From assembly GCF_017312365.1 (NCBI RefSeq), contig NZ_BLJI01000005.1, forward strand, positions 1-64,000: DNA of 64,000 nucleotides, given 5' to 3'. The translations under genes and the position numbers were made by a program. The notes below the pieces were generated by a model that worked only from the letters and a program-made list of their open reading frames with translations, was not told the origin of the DNA and did not search any database. Positions 1 to 9,655 of the stretch are shown here, one piece after another (position 1 is the first letter of the stretch; each line of letters begins with the position of its first letter). The DNA comes from Chroococcus sp. FPU101. GTDB taxonomy: Bacteria; Cyanobacteriota; Cyanobacteriia; Cyanobacteriales; Microcystaceae.

Positions 1-166
1 TGACACGTCGGCTTAGTTTAATTCTCTAGAAAAATTTCATCAAATACGATATTTGAAATAAATCCCTAGTATTAATTGGATAAAGGTGTTAATTTTTGTC
101 TATAGTTTGTTAGAGTAGCATCTAGACCCATTCGATCATTACCAACAAAAGAAATAAAGCCGTTCT
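1..166. other. Intergenic region upstream of dnaJ
   Basis: No open reading frame of note is seen here, and the window starts inside this gap. In many cyanobacteria dnaK lies immediately upstream of this dnaJ, but nothing of it is visible. I looked for a CIRCE-type heat-shock operator (TTAGCACTC with its inverted partner) and did not find one. The stretch just before the gene is A-rich with only a weak ribosome-binding site. Confidence 0.5.
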
Positions 167-1294
167 ATGCCAGGTGATTATTACGAAATTCTCGGAGTTC
201 CCAGAGACGCAGACAAAGAAGAAATCAAACGAGCTTATCGCCGTCTAGCTAGAAAATATCATCCAGATGTTAACAAAGAAGCTGGAGCAGAAGAACGTTT
301 TAAAGAAATTAATCGCGCTTACGAAATTCTTTCAGAACCCGAAACCCGTTCTAGATACGATAAATTTGGCGAGGCGGGCGTAGCTTCGGGTGCGGGCGCA
401 GGCGGAGAATATGGCGATTTTGGCGGATTTGCCGATATTTTTGAGACGATTTTTGGCGGTTTCGGTAATATGAACGCAGGTGGGCAAACCCGTCGGCGTA
501 ATGGCCCCACTCGTGGCGATGACCTCAGACTTGATTTTAAACTTAAATTTAAAGAAGCTGTTTTTGGTGGTGAAAAAGAAATTCGGATTCGTCATCTAGA
601 AACCTGTCAAACTTGTCAAGGCAGTGGCGCAAAATCTGGCACAGGATCGAAAAGCTGTACAACCTGTAACGGAGTAGGACAAGTTCGACGCGCTACCCGT
701 ACTCCTTTTGGTACTTTTGCTCAAGTTTCTACCTGTCCAACTTGTAACGGAACAGGTGAAGTGATTGAAGAAAAATGCGAAGTCTGTAGCGGTGTTGGAC
801 GCAAGCAAGAAACCAAAAAACTTAAAATTACGATTCCCCCAGGTGTTGATAATAATAATCGTCTCAGAGTTGCAGCCGAAGGTGATGCGGGGCTAAAAGG
901 TGGGCCACCAGGGGATTTATATGTGTATATCACGGTTGAACCTGATGAGGAATTTAAACGGGATGGCTTTGATATTAAAACTGATCTGACGGTGAGTTAT
1001 CTTCAAGCTATTTTAGGCTGTACTTTAAAAGTTAATACAGTAGATGGTTCAGAAGATTTAGTCCTACCTGCGGGAACTCAACCGAATACGGTTTTAACAT
1101 TACAGAGTAAAGGTGTGCCAAAACTGGGTAGCCCAACCCTCAGAGGGGATCATCTGTTTACGATTAAAGTCTCTATTCCGACGCGCATCAATAGTGAGGA
1201 ACGAGAATTACTCGAAAAACTCGCTAAGCTCAAAGGTGATAGTCACGGAAAGGGTGGTATAGAAGGCTTTTTAGGAGGACTCTTTCAAAAATGA
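167..1294 (+). CDS. dnaJ: Chaperone protein DnaJ (type I Hsp40)
   Basis: This is the cochaperone that delivers unfolded clients to DnaK and stimulates its ATPase in the cytoplasm. The 375-residue protein has the full type I layout. A J domain (about residues 4-66) carries HPD at 32-34. A Gly/Phe-rich linker spans about 70-105. The zinc-binding region has four CxxCxGxG repeats starting at Cys147, Cys164, Cys190 and Cys204. A C-terminal substrate-binding domain follows. Length and domain order are normal for the family. Its stop overlaps the start of the TusA-like gene (ATGA), so the two are probably translationally coupled. Confidence 0.97.
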   Translation: MPGDYYEILGVPRDADKEEIKRAYRRLARKYHPDVNKEAGAEERFKEINRAYEILSEPETRSRYDKFGEAGVASGAGAGGEYGDFGGFADIFETIFGGFGNMNAGGQTRRRNGPTRGDDLRLDFKLKFKEAVFGGEKEIRIRHLETCQTCQGSGAKSGTGSKSCTTCNGVGQVRRATRTPFGTFAQVSTCPTCNGTGEVIEEKCEVCSGVGRKQETKKLKITIPPGVDNNNRLRVAAEGDAGLKGGPPGDLYVYITVEPDEEFKRDGFDIKTDLTVSYLQAILGCTLKVNTVDGSEDLVLPAGTQPNTVLTLQSKGVPKLGSPTLRGDHLFTIKVSIPTRINSEERELLEKLAKLKGDSHGKGGIEGFLGGLFQK

Positions 1295-1512
1295 GTCAAG
1301 TCACTTTAGATCTTAGAGGTACGCCTTGTCCGATTAATTTTGTTCGGACTAAGCTAAAACTAGAACAAATGCCATTAGGAGAGTTGTTAGAGGTTTGGTT
1401 AGATGCGGGCGAACCGATCGAACAAGTCCCCCAAAGCTTAACCGTAGAAGGCTATACCATCGAAAATATTAAAGAAAATGACGGTTTTTTTGTTCTACAC
1501 GTGCGTCGTTAA
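1291..1512 (+). CDS. TusA-family sulfurtransferase-like protein
   Basis: This is a 73-residue protein of the TusA/SirA/YedF fold. The family motif Cys-Pro sits near the N-terminus (GTPCPINF, Cys13), where the cysteine carries persulfide sulfur in characterised members. TusA proteins relay sulfur for tRNA thiolation or molybdenum cofactor synthesis. Which relay this one serves cannot be told from sequence. It overlaps the dnaJ stop by four bases and is followed after six bases by rsgA. The compact order dnaJ-tusA-rsgA suggests one transcript. Confidence 0.85.
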   Translation: MSQVTLDLRGTPCPINFVRTKLKLEQMPLGELLEVWLDAGEPIEQVPQSLTVEGYTIENIKENDGFFVLHVRR

Positions 1513-1518
1513 TTTAAC

Positions 1519-2610
1519 GTGAATGATTCTATCTTAAGCGAGAACACAAGTTTACAAGGTATTGTTATAGCAGTACAAGCGAACTACTATCATGTGCAAA
1601 TAGATGATCAACATAGCGATCATTTTTTACTTTGCACTCGTCGCACCCGTCTAAAAAAAATTGGTCAAAAAGTGATGGTGGGCGATCGTGTTATCGTAGT
1701 CGAACCAGACTGGCAAGATAGACGAGGTGCCATAAGGGAAGTATTGCCGCGTCAAACCGAGTTCCAACGCCCTCCCGTAGCCAATGCGGAACAAATCTTA
1801 CTCGTTTTCGCCCTACAAGAACCGAGTTTAGATCCTTGGCAACTTAGTCGTTTTTTAATCAAAGCAGAATCGACTAATTTAGAGCTATGTTTGTGTTTAA
1901 ATAAATCAGATCTAATTACACCAGAACAACAGCAAGCATGGCAAGATCGTCTAAATGAATGGGGTTATCAACCGATTTTTCTAAGTGTTGCTCTTAACTC
2001 TGGAGTCGAAGAATTACAAGCGCGTTTACAGCGTAAGATTAGCATATTGGCAGGGCCGTCAGGAGTTGGGAAATCGAGTTTGATTAACCGTTTAATTCCT
2101 GATGTTGAACAAAGAATCGGATCAGTATCAGGAAAACTCTTAAAAGGTCGTCATACAACACGTCATGTTGAATTATTTACTTTATCCAGTGGTGGATTAA
2201 TTGCGGATACTCCTGGTTTTAATCAACCTGATCTTGATTGTACTCCCGATGAACTCGCTTATTTGTTTCCCGAAGCAAGACAACGCTTAAATCAGGGCAA
2301 TTGTCAGTTTAATGACTGTTTACACCGCACAGAACCGAATTGCGTCGTCAGAGGAGACTGGGAACGCTACGAACATTATTTAAAGTTTTTAGAAGAAGCG
2401 ATCGCTCTTTCGTCTAATTTAGCCCAACTTCCTGATGAAGAAACAACCCTAAAACTGAAAGTTAAAAGCTCTGGATCACACCAATATGAGCCAAAATTAG
2501 AGAGTAAGAAATATCGTCGCCCTTCTCGACGGCAAAAACAGCAAAATTTACAAGAACGTTATGAAAATCAAACATTGCAAGATCTAGTAGATACCGAGGA
2601 AAATTGGTAA
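1519..2610 (+). CDS. rsgA: Small ribosomal subunit biogenesis GTPase RsgA
   Basis: This is a late-acting GTPase that checks maturation of the 30S subunit (YjeQ/RsgA family). The GTPase motifs appear in circularly permuted order, which is diagnostic: NKSD at about 128-131 comes before the P-loop GPSGVGKSS at about 179-187 and DTPG near 220. An OB-fold precedes them. A C-terminal zinc-binding region contains the spaced cysteines and histidine of NCQFNDCLHRTEPNC. The chosen start is a GTG six bases after the tusA-like stop. A basic, glutamine-rich tail of about 60 residues extends past the zinc domain and is probably unstructured. Confidence 0.95.
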   Translation: MNDSILSENTSLQGIVIAVQANYYHVQIDDQHSDHFLLCTRRTRLKKIGQKVMVGDRVIVVEPDWQDRRGAIREVLPRQTEFQRPPVANAEQILLVFALQEPSLDPWQLSRFLIKAESTNLELCLCLNKSDLITPEQQQAWQDRLNEWGYQPIFLSVALNSGVEELQARLQRKISILAGPSGVGKSSLINRLIPDVEQRIGSVSGKLLKGRHTTRHVELFTLSSGGLIADTPGFNQPDLDCTPDELAYLFPEARQRLNQGNCQFNDCLHRTEPNCVVRGDWERYEHYLKFLEEAIALSSNLAQLPDEETTLKLKVKSSGSHQYEPKLESKKYRRPSRRQKQQNLQERYENQTLQDLVDTEENW

Positions 2611-2723
2611 TGATTCTTCACAAAGAATTAATCAAAATAAGCCTTAGATGAGAGGGCAATCAATCCTCTACCATAGAAAATAAGAATTGTTAAGAGTATT
2701 TGTCTTTAGGTAATCAAAAAGCT

Positions 2724-2972
2724 ATGGAAATCTTAAGTGTTTTAGGATTAATGACGACAGTAAGCTTATTAGGAATGGTTGGTTGGACACTTGGAAGTGT
2801 CGTTAAAGATACGATTGAAGTAGCCAAAACCATGCACGAAATACCTTGTGCAAACTGCCAATATTTTACTAATGATCATCGATTAAAATGTACATTGCAT
2901 CCAAAAATCGCCAATACAGAACAGGCGATCGATTGTTCTGATTATCGTAGATACAGCAAGTACTATTCATGA
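2724..2972 (+). CDS. Small membrane protein with cysteine motif, unknown function
   Basis: This is an 82-residue protein read from the ATG at 2724. A TTG at 2700 would add eight residues but has no good ribosome-binding site. One hydrophobic segment (about residues 3-27) is followed by a soluble tail with a CxxC pair (PCANCQYF) and two further cysteines (LKCTLHP and DCSDY). Four cysteines in this pattern suggest a metal- or cluster-binding tail, but that is inference. I do not recognise a named family, although the layout looks like a conserved small cyanobacterial protein. It overlaps the methyltransferase start by four bases (ATGA). Confidence 0.65.
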   Translation: MEILSVLGLMTTVSLLGMVGWTLGSVVKDTIEVAKTMHEIPCANCQYFTNDHRLKCTLHPKIANTEQAIDCSDYRRYSKYYS

Positions 2973-3784
2973 AAAACAAAGCATATCAATGGCTTGATCA
3001 AAATGCAACACAGAGAAAAACTTGGTATTCTTCCGTTGCTAAAGCCTATGATTATGCTAGACCTCGCTATCTTTCACAATTGATTGAATGGGCAGTTGAA
3101 TTAGCCCAATTATCACCAGAAAGCACCATTCTTGAGGTAGGATGCGGGCCTGGAATTGCCACAGTCGCTTTTGCTGAATTGGGTTTTTCGATGCTTGGTC
3201 TAGAACCCAGTTTCCAAATGTGTGAGTTAGCACGTCAAAATTGTCAATCTTATTCTAATGTAGAGATTCAACAAACTTTATTTGAAGAATGGCAAAGAGA
3301 AGAAAAAACATTTAATGCTTTTTTAGCCGCTAATTCTTTTCATTGGATACCTGCTGAAGATCGGTATATCAAAGCATCTGAAGCCTTACAGGATCAAGGT
3401 TTTTTGATTTTGTTCTGGAATCTGAGTATGCAACCTACATACGAAGTGTATCAAACATTAAATGAAGTGTATGAGCTTTACGCACCCTCTTTAATGCTTT
3501 ATGAAAGTCAAAACAGACAAAAAGAAATCCTGCAAGAACTGGGACAAGATGTTATTGAGTCGGGTTATTTTAAAGATTTAGTCTCTAAACATATCCCGTG
3601 TGAGAAAACGTATAACATTGATGATTATTTAATTCTACTCAGTACATTTTCGCCCTATATTGGGTTAGATTCTAGTGCGAGAGATGCGTTATTTGATGGA
3701 ATAAGAGAAAAAATCGAGAAAGACTACGACGGGAAAATATCACTTTCCTATCTGTCGGCGGTTCAGGTTGCCCAAAAAATCTAA
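2969..3784 (+). CDS. Class I SAM-dependent methyltransferase
   Basis: This is a 271-residue protein with a Rossmann-type methyltransferase core. Motif I is clear at EVGCGPGIAT (about residues 56-65), and an acidic residue follows at the end of the next strand (LEPS). It resembles the Methyltransf_11/25 type that acts on small molecules or lipids. The substrate cannot be deduced. The start overlaps the preceding small membrane protein gene, so the two are likely co-translated. The gene converges on the hybrid kinase with only 10 bases between them. Confidence 0.85.
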   Translation: MKNKAYQWLDQNATQRKTWYSSVAKAYDYARPRYLSQLIEWAVELAQLSPESTILEVGCGPGIATVAFAELGFSMLGLEPSFQMCELARQNCQSYSNVEIQQTLFEEWQREEKTFNAFLAANSFHWIPAEDRYIKASEALQDQGFLILFWNLSMQPTYEVYQTLNEVYELYAPSLMLYESQNRQKEILQELGQDVIESGYFKDLVSKHIPCEKTYNIDDYLILLSTFSPYIGLDSSARDALFDGIREKIEKDYDGKISLSYLSAVQVAQKI

Positions 3785-3794
3785 AATATTTCTC

Positions 3795-6206
3795 TTATTT
3801 GGCATTTTTTTGATAATTTTGAGTTAAAGTAACAATTTCTTCAAAACAAAACTGATCGGTTAATTCAGTCAAAGCATCTTTAAGATCCGCATGAGATGGC
3901 GGAATTTGTTCAATCAATTGAAGAATCTGTTTAGCATTCACTCTAGCTGCTGCTTGCTGTAATTGTTCAACCCAGTCGGCAGGCATAACCGATAAATCAG
4001 AAATTGTCAAGGGCGGCTTAGGAGCAGATGAGACAGGTTTTTTAAACTCTTGTTTTGTGCTGTAAAGATAGCGAATTCCGAGGTGAACGGACATTGTTTC
4101 AAAGATCATTTCAGTTTGGAAAGGCTTACGCATAAAACCATCACATCCTGCTGCATAAGTACTCATGCGATCGTCCTCAAAACCACTTCCCATCAAAGCA
4201 ATAATAACAGGAGTAGGATTAACTAGAGCTTTGATCTGTTGAGACGCAGTTAAACCATCCATCACGGGCATATGGATATCCATCCAAATCAGATGAGGTA
4301 TCCATTTTTGACATAATTTCACCGCTTCTAGTCCATTTTCGGCTTCACGAACATCAAAGCCAATAGGTTTGATTAAATCAACGAGTAACCGACGATTTTC
4401 TAATTGATCATCGACAATTAAAATACGATAGGTGGGCTGTCCCAATTCTAAACCGATGACTTGCTGATGATTGGATAAAAATGGCGAGTTTTTGGCTTTG
4501 CTTAGTTGGGTTTGAATCTCAAACTCAAAAATCGTACCAACTCCGACTTGTGAATATACTTTAATTTCTCCACCCAAAAGACGTACAAATTCTTGACTGA
4601 TGGGTAAACCTAAACCTGTGCCTTCATGAGTATTTTTGTTCGCTTCTGCTTGGACAAATGGTTCAAATAAATGCTCAAGTTCTTTCTTTTCAATTCCTTT
4701 TCCCGTATCCTTGACTTCAAAAAATAAAGTTAAACGTTCAGGGTTTAAAAAGTCGATTTTTTTAATACCTACTTGCAGAGTGACTCGTCCTTGATCTGTA
4801 AATTTGATTGCATTACTAATAAGATTTAATAAGACTTGACGCAGTTTGCCCTCATCCGTGTAAATGTAGCGTGGTAAATGGTTAGTATTGGGAAAAATCA
4901 ATTTTAATTCTTTAGATTCAGCTAGAGAGCGTAGCATTTGCTCTAAAGAGTGCAAAAGTTCATAGAGATCGCAATCATTTTCTTTAAGTGTTGTTTTTCC
5001 TGCTTCGATTTTCGATAAGTCCAGCACATTATTGATTAAAGTTAACAAATGTTCACCACTGCGGCTAATCATGCCTAAATACTCTTGCTGTTGAACATTT
5101 AAAGAACCATTACGAGTCAATAACTGAGTGAAACCCAAGATCACATTAAGAGGTGTACGGAGTTCATGACTCATATGAGCGAGAAACTGACTTTTGGCGT
5201 TACTGGCTTCTTCGGCTTCAGCTTTAGCTTTTTGAGCTTCTTTGGTACTAGCGGCGAGTTGTGCGGTACGTTGTTCTACAGCTTGATTAAGATTTTTTTC
5301 ACGGGCTGAAACTTCGTGCGCCATCCGTTGAAAGCTACGGGCGAGTTGTCCTGGTTCATCGGAACGTTGAGCTACTTTCATCATTCTAGGACTATCAAAC
5401 GCCTTAATTTGTGCGCTTGTGATTCGTCCGCCAGTGATTTGACTAGCGATCGCTGTTAATTGTTTAATCGGTTGAATGACACGCCGTTTTAATAATCCGT
5501 TGAGTGAGAGTAGAGCGATCATAAACACACTACCAAAAATCAGCATAATCAGCGTTAAATATCGCTGTCGATGTTGAAAAACTTCATCCGCTGGAATATA
5601 GAGAATTTGTGCAGCAATGACATCATTTAATCGCCAATCAAAACCGTTTTGGCTACCATAAGTATTGATCAAGCTTTTGGGTGCGTTCTTAGGATTTCCG
5701 TGACACTGAAGACAGCTAGATTGTTTCATCACTAAAGGACGCGCCACATAAAATAGCTTTTTTCCATCCACCACACGATAATCAGAAAGAGACTTTAAAT
5801 CAGGCTGTAGTTGAAAATGTGCAACAATCTTTGTTTCAAATTCATCAGCTTGATCGCGGGTATTGGTTGGGTTTGGTGCTGCTTCTTTATAGAAAAAACT
5901 GTGATATTCTGGACGATCTCGAAATCGCTCAAAAATTTCTCTTGCTGCAAATGCGGGTACCGATTCTCGAACAAACTCCTTAGATGTTGTTAACTGCTCT
6001 TTAAAAAGTGGGCTAACATAATTATCGGTATAACTTCTGACCGAATTCATTGTCTGCATCAAAAGTTCTGATTTTCTGGCAATATCCGCTTCTGCCTCGT
6101 GTTGTATAGTTTGCCATAAAATTAGGCTACTTACAATGATGCCGATCAAAAAGACGATCGTTAGTAATAAAGTAAATTGAGTTCCTAATTTTAGGTTTTT
6201 GAGCAT
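3795..6206 (-). CDS. Hybrid histidine kinase with Tll0287-like heme c sensor domain
   Basis: This is an 803-residue membrane sensor kinase. A first transmembrane helix (about 12-32) is followed by an extracytoplasmic Tll0287-like (DUF3365) domain with a heme c attachment motif CLQCH at 165-169. A second helix (about 216-238), a HAMP region, and an HisKA domain with phosphoacceptor His347 in HMSHELRTPLN come next. An HATPase domain and a receiver domain (about 595-715, MDIHMPVMDG) complete it. The C-terminal tail is helical and could be phosphotransfer-like, but no clear HPt histidine is seen. The heme domain implies redox or ligand sensing. The gene is divergent from the receiver-kinase at 6331, with 124 bases between them. 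Confidence 0.93.
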   Translation of the reverse strand: MLKNLKLGTQFTLLLTIVFLIGIIVSSLILWQTIQHEAEADIARKSELLMQTMNSVRSYTDNYVSPLFKEQLTTSKEFVRESVPAFAAREIFERFRDRPEYHSFFYKEAAPNPTNTRDQADEFETKIVAHFQLQPDLKSLSDYRVVDGKKLFYVARPLVMKQSSCLQCHGNPKNAPKSLINTYGSQNGFDWRLNDVIAAQILYIPADEVFQHRQRYLTLIMLIFGSVFMIALLSLNGLLKRRVIQPIKQLTAIASQITGGRITSAQIKAFDSPRMMKVAQRSDEPGQLARSFQRMAHEVSAREKNLNQAVEQRTAQLAASTKEAQKAKAEAEEASNAKSQFLAHMSHELRTPLNVILGFTQLLTRNGSLNVQQQEYLGMISRSGEHLLTLINNVLDLSKIEAGKTTLKENDCDLYELLHSLEQMLRSLAESKELKLIFPNTNHLPRYIYTDEGKLRQVLLNLISNAIKFTDQGRVTLQVGIKKIDFLNPERLTLFFEVKDTGKGIEKKELEHLFEPFVQAEANKNTHEGTGLGLPISQEFVRLLGGEIKVYSQVGVGTIFEFEIQTQLSKAKNSPFLSNHQQVIGLELGQPTYRILIVDDQLENRRLLVDLIKPIGFDVREAENGLEAVKLCQKWIPHLIWMDIHMPVMDGLTASQQIKALVNPTPVIIALMGSGFEDDRMSTYAAGCDGFMRKPFQTEMIFETMSVHLGIRYLYSTKQEFKKPVSSAPKPPLTISDLSVMPADWVEQLQQAAARVNAKQILQLIEQIPPSHADLKDALTELTDQFCFEEIVTLTQNYQKNAK

Positions 6207-6330
6207 TGGACGGATGTCGCGTAATAAATTAGCTTTTTTACCGTTTTATCACTTAATCACATCGATATTTATAAACTTTAAAATAAAATAATATTGGCAG
6301 GATAGTTCTTCGTATCCTTAAAAAAATGTT

Positions 6331-7389
6331 ATGAATTTGAGTTCGGACAAGCGAGGAGACATTTTAATCGTCGATGATACGCCTGATAACTTGCGCTTCT
6401 TGTCTACGATGTTGACGGAACAAAAATACGAGGTTCGTAGCGTTAAAAATGGTTCATCTGCTTTGATGGGTGTTCAAGCACAACCCCCCGATTTGATTTT
6501 GCTAGATATTACGATGCCAGACATGGACGGTTATCAAGTCTGTCAACGACTCAAAGCAAACCCCAAAACTCAAGCAATACCAATTATTTTTATCAGTGCC
6601 TTAAGCGAGTCGTTTGATAAAGTTAAGGCTTTTGCTGTAGGTGGTGTGGACTATATTACTAAACCGTTTCAAGTTGAAGAAGTCCTCGCCCGCGTCGAAC
6701 ATCAACTCGCCATACGTCGTCTACAAACACAGTTAATGAATGCCCTCGCGCAAGAACAAGCCCTCAATCAACGTATTGAAGAATTAGCCACCCTAGAAGA
6801 AAGAAACCGCATCGCCCGTGATATTCATGATTCTTTAGGTCATATCCTTGTTGCTCTCAATATCCAAATGGAAACCGCCTTGGCTTTGTGGGCGAATAAT
6901 ACTCATCAAGCGCATCAGTTTTTAGTAGAAGCCAGAAAACTCGGCGCAGAAGCCCTAAAAGCCGTTCGTCAATCCGTCGGAGAACTGCGCTCAGAACAAT
7001 GGAACGGTCAATTCTTAGAAACTGCGATCGCTAAACTCGCTCAAGAATTTCACTCGATGATGGGAATCTTACCTATAACTGAAATCGCGCTCAATGCTCC
7101 AGTCTCGCAGCAAGTTGGCACCGTCATCTATCGAATTGTCCAAGAAAGCTTGACAAATATATGTAAATATGCAGGAGCAACATCAGTACAAATTCAGATT
7201 CAATCGACGGACACGGGGTTACAGGTCAAAGTCTGCGATAATGGTCAAGGTTTTCGAGTCGATGCAGAGCTTTCGGGATATGGGTTACAGGGAATGTATG
7301 AGCGGATATCTTCGCTCAATGGTCATCTAGAAATTATCAGTCAGCCTGGACAGGGTTGTCAAATTATCGCTAATTTACCGAAAATATGA
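6331..7389 (+). CDS. Receiver-HisKA_3 histidine kinase (response regulator-kinase hybrid)
   Basis: This is a 352-residue soluble protein. An N-terminal receiver domain has phosphoacceptor Asp59 ([11 protein letters not shown]) and the conserved Lys in ITKPFQ. It is followed by a short coiled linker and a NarX/DesK-type kinase. The dimerisation motif [15 protein letters not shown] gives His166, and the ATPase domain has DNGQGF and GYGLQGM. Kinases of this class phosphorylate NarL/LuxR-type regulators, and one starts inside the stop of this gene (ATGA at 7386-7389), so the pair is almost certainly cognate. The receiver may take phosphate from the divergent heme kinase, which is inference. Confidence 0.92.
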   Translation: MNLSSDKRGDILIVDDTPDNLRFLSTMLTEQKYEVRSVKNGSSALMGVQAQPPDLILLDITMPDMDGYQVCQRLKANPKTQAIPIIFISALSESFDKVKAFAVGGVDYITKPFQVEEVLARVEHQLAIRRLQTQLMNALAQEQALNQRIEELATLEERNRIARDIHDSLGHILVALNIQMETALALWANNTHQAHQFLVEARKLGAEALKAVRQSVGELRSEQWNGQFLETAIAKLAQEFHSMMGILPITEIALNAPVSQQVGTVIYRIVQESLTNICKYAGATSVQIQIQSTDTGLQVKVCDNGQGFRVDAELSGYGLQGMYERISSLNGHLEIISQPGQGCQIIANLPKI

Positions 7390-8063
7390 TTCACATTTTA
7401 TTAGTTGAAGATCAAGAGATTATCCGTCGCGGTTTAAAAAGTTTATTAGAGACTAAAACTGATTTTAAAATTGTTGGAGAAGCTAGCAACGGTCAACAAG
7501 CGATCGAACTTGTCGAATTATTTCACACCGTATCCCAACCGCTAGACCTTGTACTAATGGATATTCGGATGCCTGTGATGGATGGTGTCGCAGCAACTCA
7601 ACAAATCTGTCAAAAATTTCCCGAAACTAAAATTCTTGTACTAACTACCTTTGATGATGCTCAATATGTAACAGAAGCCCTAAGAGTGGGTGCTAAAGGT
7701 TACTTATTAAAAGATACACCCATTGAAGAATTAGCCGAAGCCATTCGCTCCATTGATAAAGGCTATACTCAGTTTGGCCCTGGTATTGTTGAAAAAATGC
7801 TCACCTATGTTTCAACCCCTCAACCAAAAGAACAGTTATTACCGTCGGGGATGAAAGACCTCACCGCTAGAGAACGACAAATTTTATGTATGATTGCTCA
7901 AGGACAGAGTAATCGAGAAATTGCACAAACGCTGTTTCTTTCAGAAGGAACCGTGAGAAACCATATTACTCATATTTTAACTCGCCTCAACTTACGTGAT
8001 CGGACTCAAGCCGCCATTATTGCTAATACTTTTCTTTCGTGGTTAGAAGATCCTAATCATTAA
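7386..8063 (+). CDS. NarL/LuxR-family response regulator
   Basis: This is a 225-residue two-domain regulator. The receiver domain carries phosphoacceptor Asp59 ([12 protein letters not shown]) and the Lys of LLKDTP. The C-terminal LuxR-type helix-turn-helix begins at [15 protein letters not shown] and contains [19 protein letters not shown]. It is the likely output partner of the receiver-kinase that it overlaps by four bases. A candidate binding palindrome lies directly downstream at 8074, between this gene and the RTX gene. Confidence 0.94.
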   Translation: MIHILLVEDQEIIRRGLKSLLETKTDFKIVGEASNGQQAIELVELFHTVSQPLDLVLMDIRMPVMDGVAATQQICQKFPETKILVLTTFDDAQYVTEALRVGAKGYLLKDTPIEELAEAIRSIDKGYTQFGPGIVEKMLTYVSTPQPKEQLLPSGMKDLTARERQILCMIAQGQSNREIAQTLFLSEGTVRNHITHILTRLNLRDRTQAAIIANTFLSWLEDPNH

Positions 8064-8073
8064 AACAGTGATC

Positions 8074-8102
8074 ATGACATTTGTCATTCTTGTGTTGTGA
8101 CA
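8074..8102. promoter_or_regulatory. Palindrome upstream of the RTX gene, candidate regulator site
   Basis: ATGACA-TT-TGTCAT (8074-8087) is a perfect inverted repeat, and a third half-site TGACA occurs at 8098-8102. The cluster sits in the 126-base gap between the NarL-type regulator gene and the RTX gene. Palindromes of this size are the usual targets of LuxR-domain regulators, and the adjacent regulator is one. Binding is inference only. There is no U-run, so it does not look like a terminator. Confidence 0.35.
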
Positions 8103-8189
8103 TTGCTCAGATGAGAAGAACTGCCCCCTCGCCATACATTAGGACTATAGAAACCGAGGGAAACCTCATTAACACAGGAAGATAAAAAG

Positions 8190-9587
8190 ATGGCTACTTA
8201 CAATGGTTCTAACGCAAATGACTCTTTTGATGCAAGACTGATTCAAATTTATGAACCCTGGCTAATGTACGGTAATGATGGCAACGACACCCTAATCGGT
8301 AGTAGTTTTAATGATAGTATCTATGGTGGAAATGGCGACGATTTTATTGATGGTGGTTTCGGCTTTGATCTCATAGTTGGCGGAAATGGCGTAGATACAG
8401 TTAGCTATAATTTTTATAGTGGTGGAATTAATGCTAACTTAGCGACTGGAGTAGTTAGTTTTCCAGGTAATGGTACTGGAAGTGATACAGTTTACGGTGT
8501 TGAAAACTTAATTGGTAGTCGTGGGAGCGATCGCATTGTCGGTAGTGCAGACAATAATGTGATCAAAGGTGGTGATGGCAATGATTCTATCTATGGTGAC
8601 TGGGGCAATGACTCTATCTATGGGGAAAATGGCGATGATTTTCTTGATGGTGGTTTAGGTTTCGATCTCATCGATGGTGGGGCGGGTGTAGATACGGTTA
8701 CTTATGATTTTTATAGCTTTGGCATTAATGCTAACCTAGCGACTGGGGTGGTGACGTTTCCTGCTGAAGGCAGCAATTTAGCCGATACACTTAGAGGCGT
8801 TGAAAACATCATCGGTAGTTATGGTAGTGATGTCATTACAGGAAGTGCGGCTAATAATTTTCTCAGTGGTGGCGATGGCAATGATACGCTCAATGGTGGT
8901 GCAGGTAGCGATACTCTCAATGGTGGAACTGGCAATAACCTACTCAATGGTGGTGCGGGTAACGATACTTTCTATGTTAATAGCAGTGGCGATGTAGTTG
9001 TAGAAGCCGCAAATAGTGGAACAGATACCGTTTACTCTACTGTTAACTATACCCTAACCGCCAACGTTGAAACTCTAATCCTCAATGGTAGTGCAACAAT
9101 CGGTACCGGCAACAACCTTAATAACATAATCTTTGCTAATAATAATGGCAATACTCTTAATGGTGGCGATGGAAAGGATACCCTAATTGGTGGTACTGGT
9201 AATGACTATCTCAATGGTGGCACAGGTAATGACGTTCTGAATGCTTACGGTGGTAGTTATGAAGTGGATAATCTAGCAGGTGGAACGGGTGCTGATAAGT
9301 TTATTATGGGTGATGCCAATCGAGCTTTCTATAACTATCCTGGACTTCCTGCGGGTAACTATGATTACGCTGTAATTGCTGATTTCAAAGTCTCTGAAGG
9401 CGATAAACTTCAACTACATGGCAATTCTAGCAACTATCTACTCAGTGTTGGAGGAGGTACAGGTTATGGTACTGGGTTGGCGGATACTTTCATCTACTAC
9501 AGTAACGGGAGTTCTTCTAATCTGGTGGCAATTCTAGCCGATGTTTCTAATTTAAGTCTAGCGAGTAATTCTGTTATTTATGTTTAA
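8190..9587 (+). CDS. RTX (hemolysin-type calcium-binding repeat) protein
   Basis: This is a 465-residue acidic, glycine/asparagine-rich protein built from nonapeptide repeats of the form GGxGxDxLx (for example GGDGNDSIYG, GGAGSDTLNG). These fold into calcium-binding parallel beta-rolls. There is no N-terminal signal peptide, which fits type I secretion by a C-terminal signal. Residues about 44-120 and 143-220 are a diverged internal duplication offset by 99 residues, each containing GGINANLATGV-like segments. A C-terminal domain of about 100 residues lacks repeats. A good ribosome-binding site (aggaag) precedes the ATG. No catalytic domain is recognised. A structural or S-layer-like surface role is possible. 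Confidence 0.9.
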   Translation: MATYNGSNANDSFDARLIQIYEPWLMYGNDGNDTLIGSSFNDSIYGGNGDDFIDGGFGFDLIVGGNGVDTVSYNFYSGGINANLATGVVSFPGNGTGSDTVYGVENLIGSRGSDRIVGSADNNVIKGGDGNDSIYGDWGNDSIYGENGDDFLDGGLGFDLIDGGAGVDTVTYDFYSFGINANLATGVVTFPAEGSNLADTLRGVENIIGSYGSDVITGSAANNFLSGGDGNDTLNGGAGSDTLNGGTGNNLLNGGAGNDTFYVNSSGDVVVEAANSGTDTVYSTVNYTLTANVETLILNGSATIGTGNNLNNIIFANNNGNTLNGGDGKDTLIGGTGNDYLNGGTGNDVLNAYGGSYEVDNLAGGTGADKFIMGDANRAFYNYPGLPAGNYDYAVIADFKVSEGDKLQLHGNSSNYLLSVGGGTGYGTGLADTFIYYSNGSSSNLVAILADVSNLSLASNSVIYV

Positions 9588-9611
9588 CTGAATTGTTGAT
9601 TAATTATATTT

Positions 9612-9639
9612 GTAGAGACGTACTATAGACCGTCTCTAC
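9612..9639. repeat. Short hairpin repeat GTAGAGACG...CGTCTCTAC
   Basis: A perfect 9-bp inverted repeat with a 10-base loop lies between the convergent RTX and TPR genes. A near-copy of both arms is present at 20664-20692. Small tagagacg hairpins are common dispersed repeats in cyanobacterial intergenic regions. It may also act as a bidirectional terminator. Confidence 0.6.
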
Positions 9640-9655
9640 TATTGTATGATTAATC

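Noticed and set aside
1..166. CIRCE heat-shock operator before dnaJ
   Set aside because: The consensus inverted repeat is absent from the visible upstream sequence.
8260..9250. CRISPR-like direct repeats
   Set aside because: The periodic repeats are coding RTX nonapeptides without spacers. No CRISPR array was found anywhere in the window.
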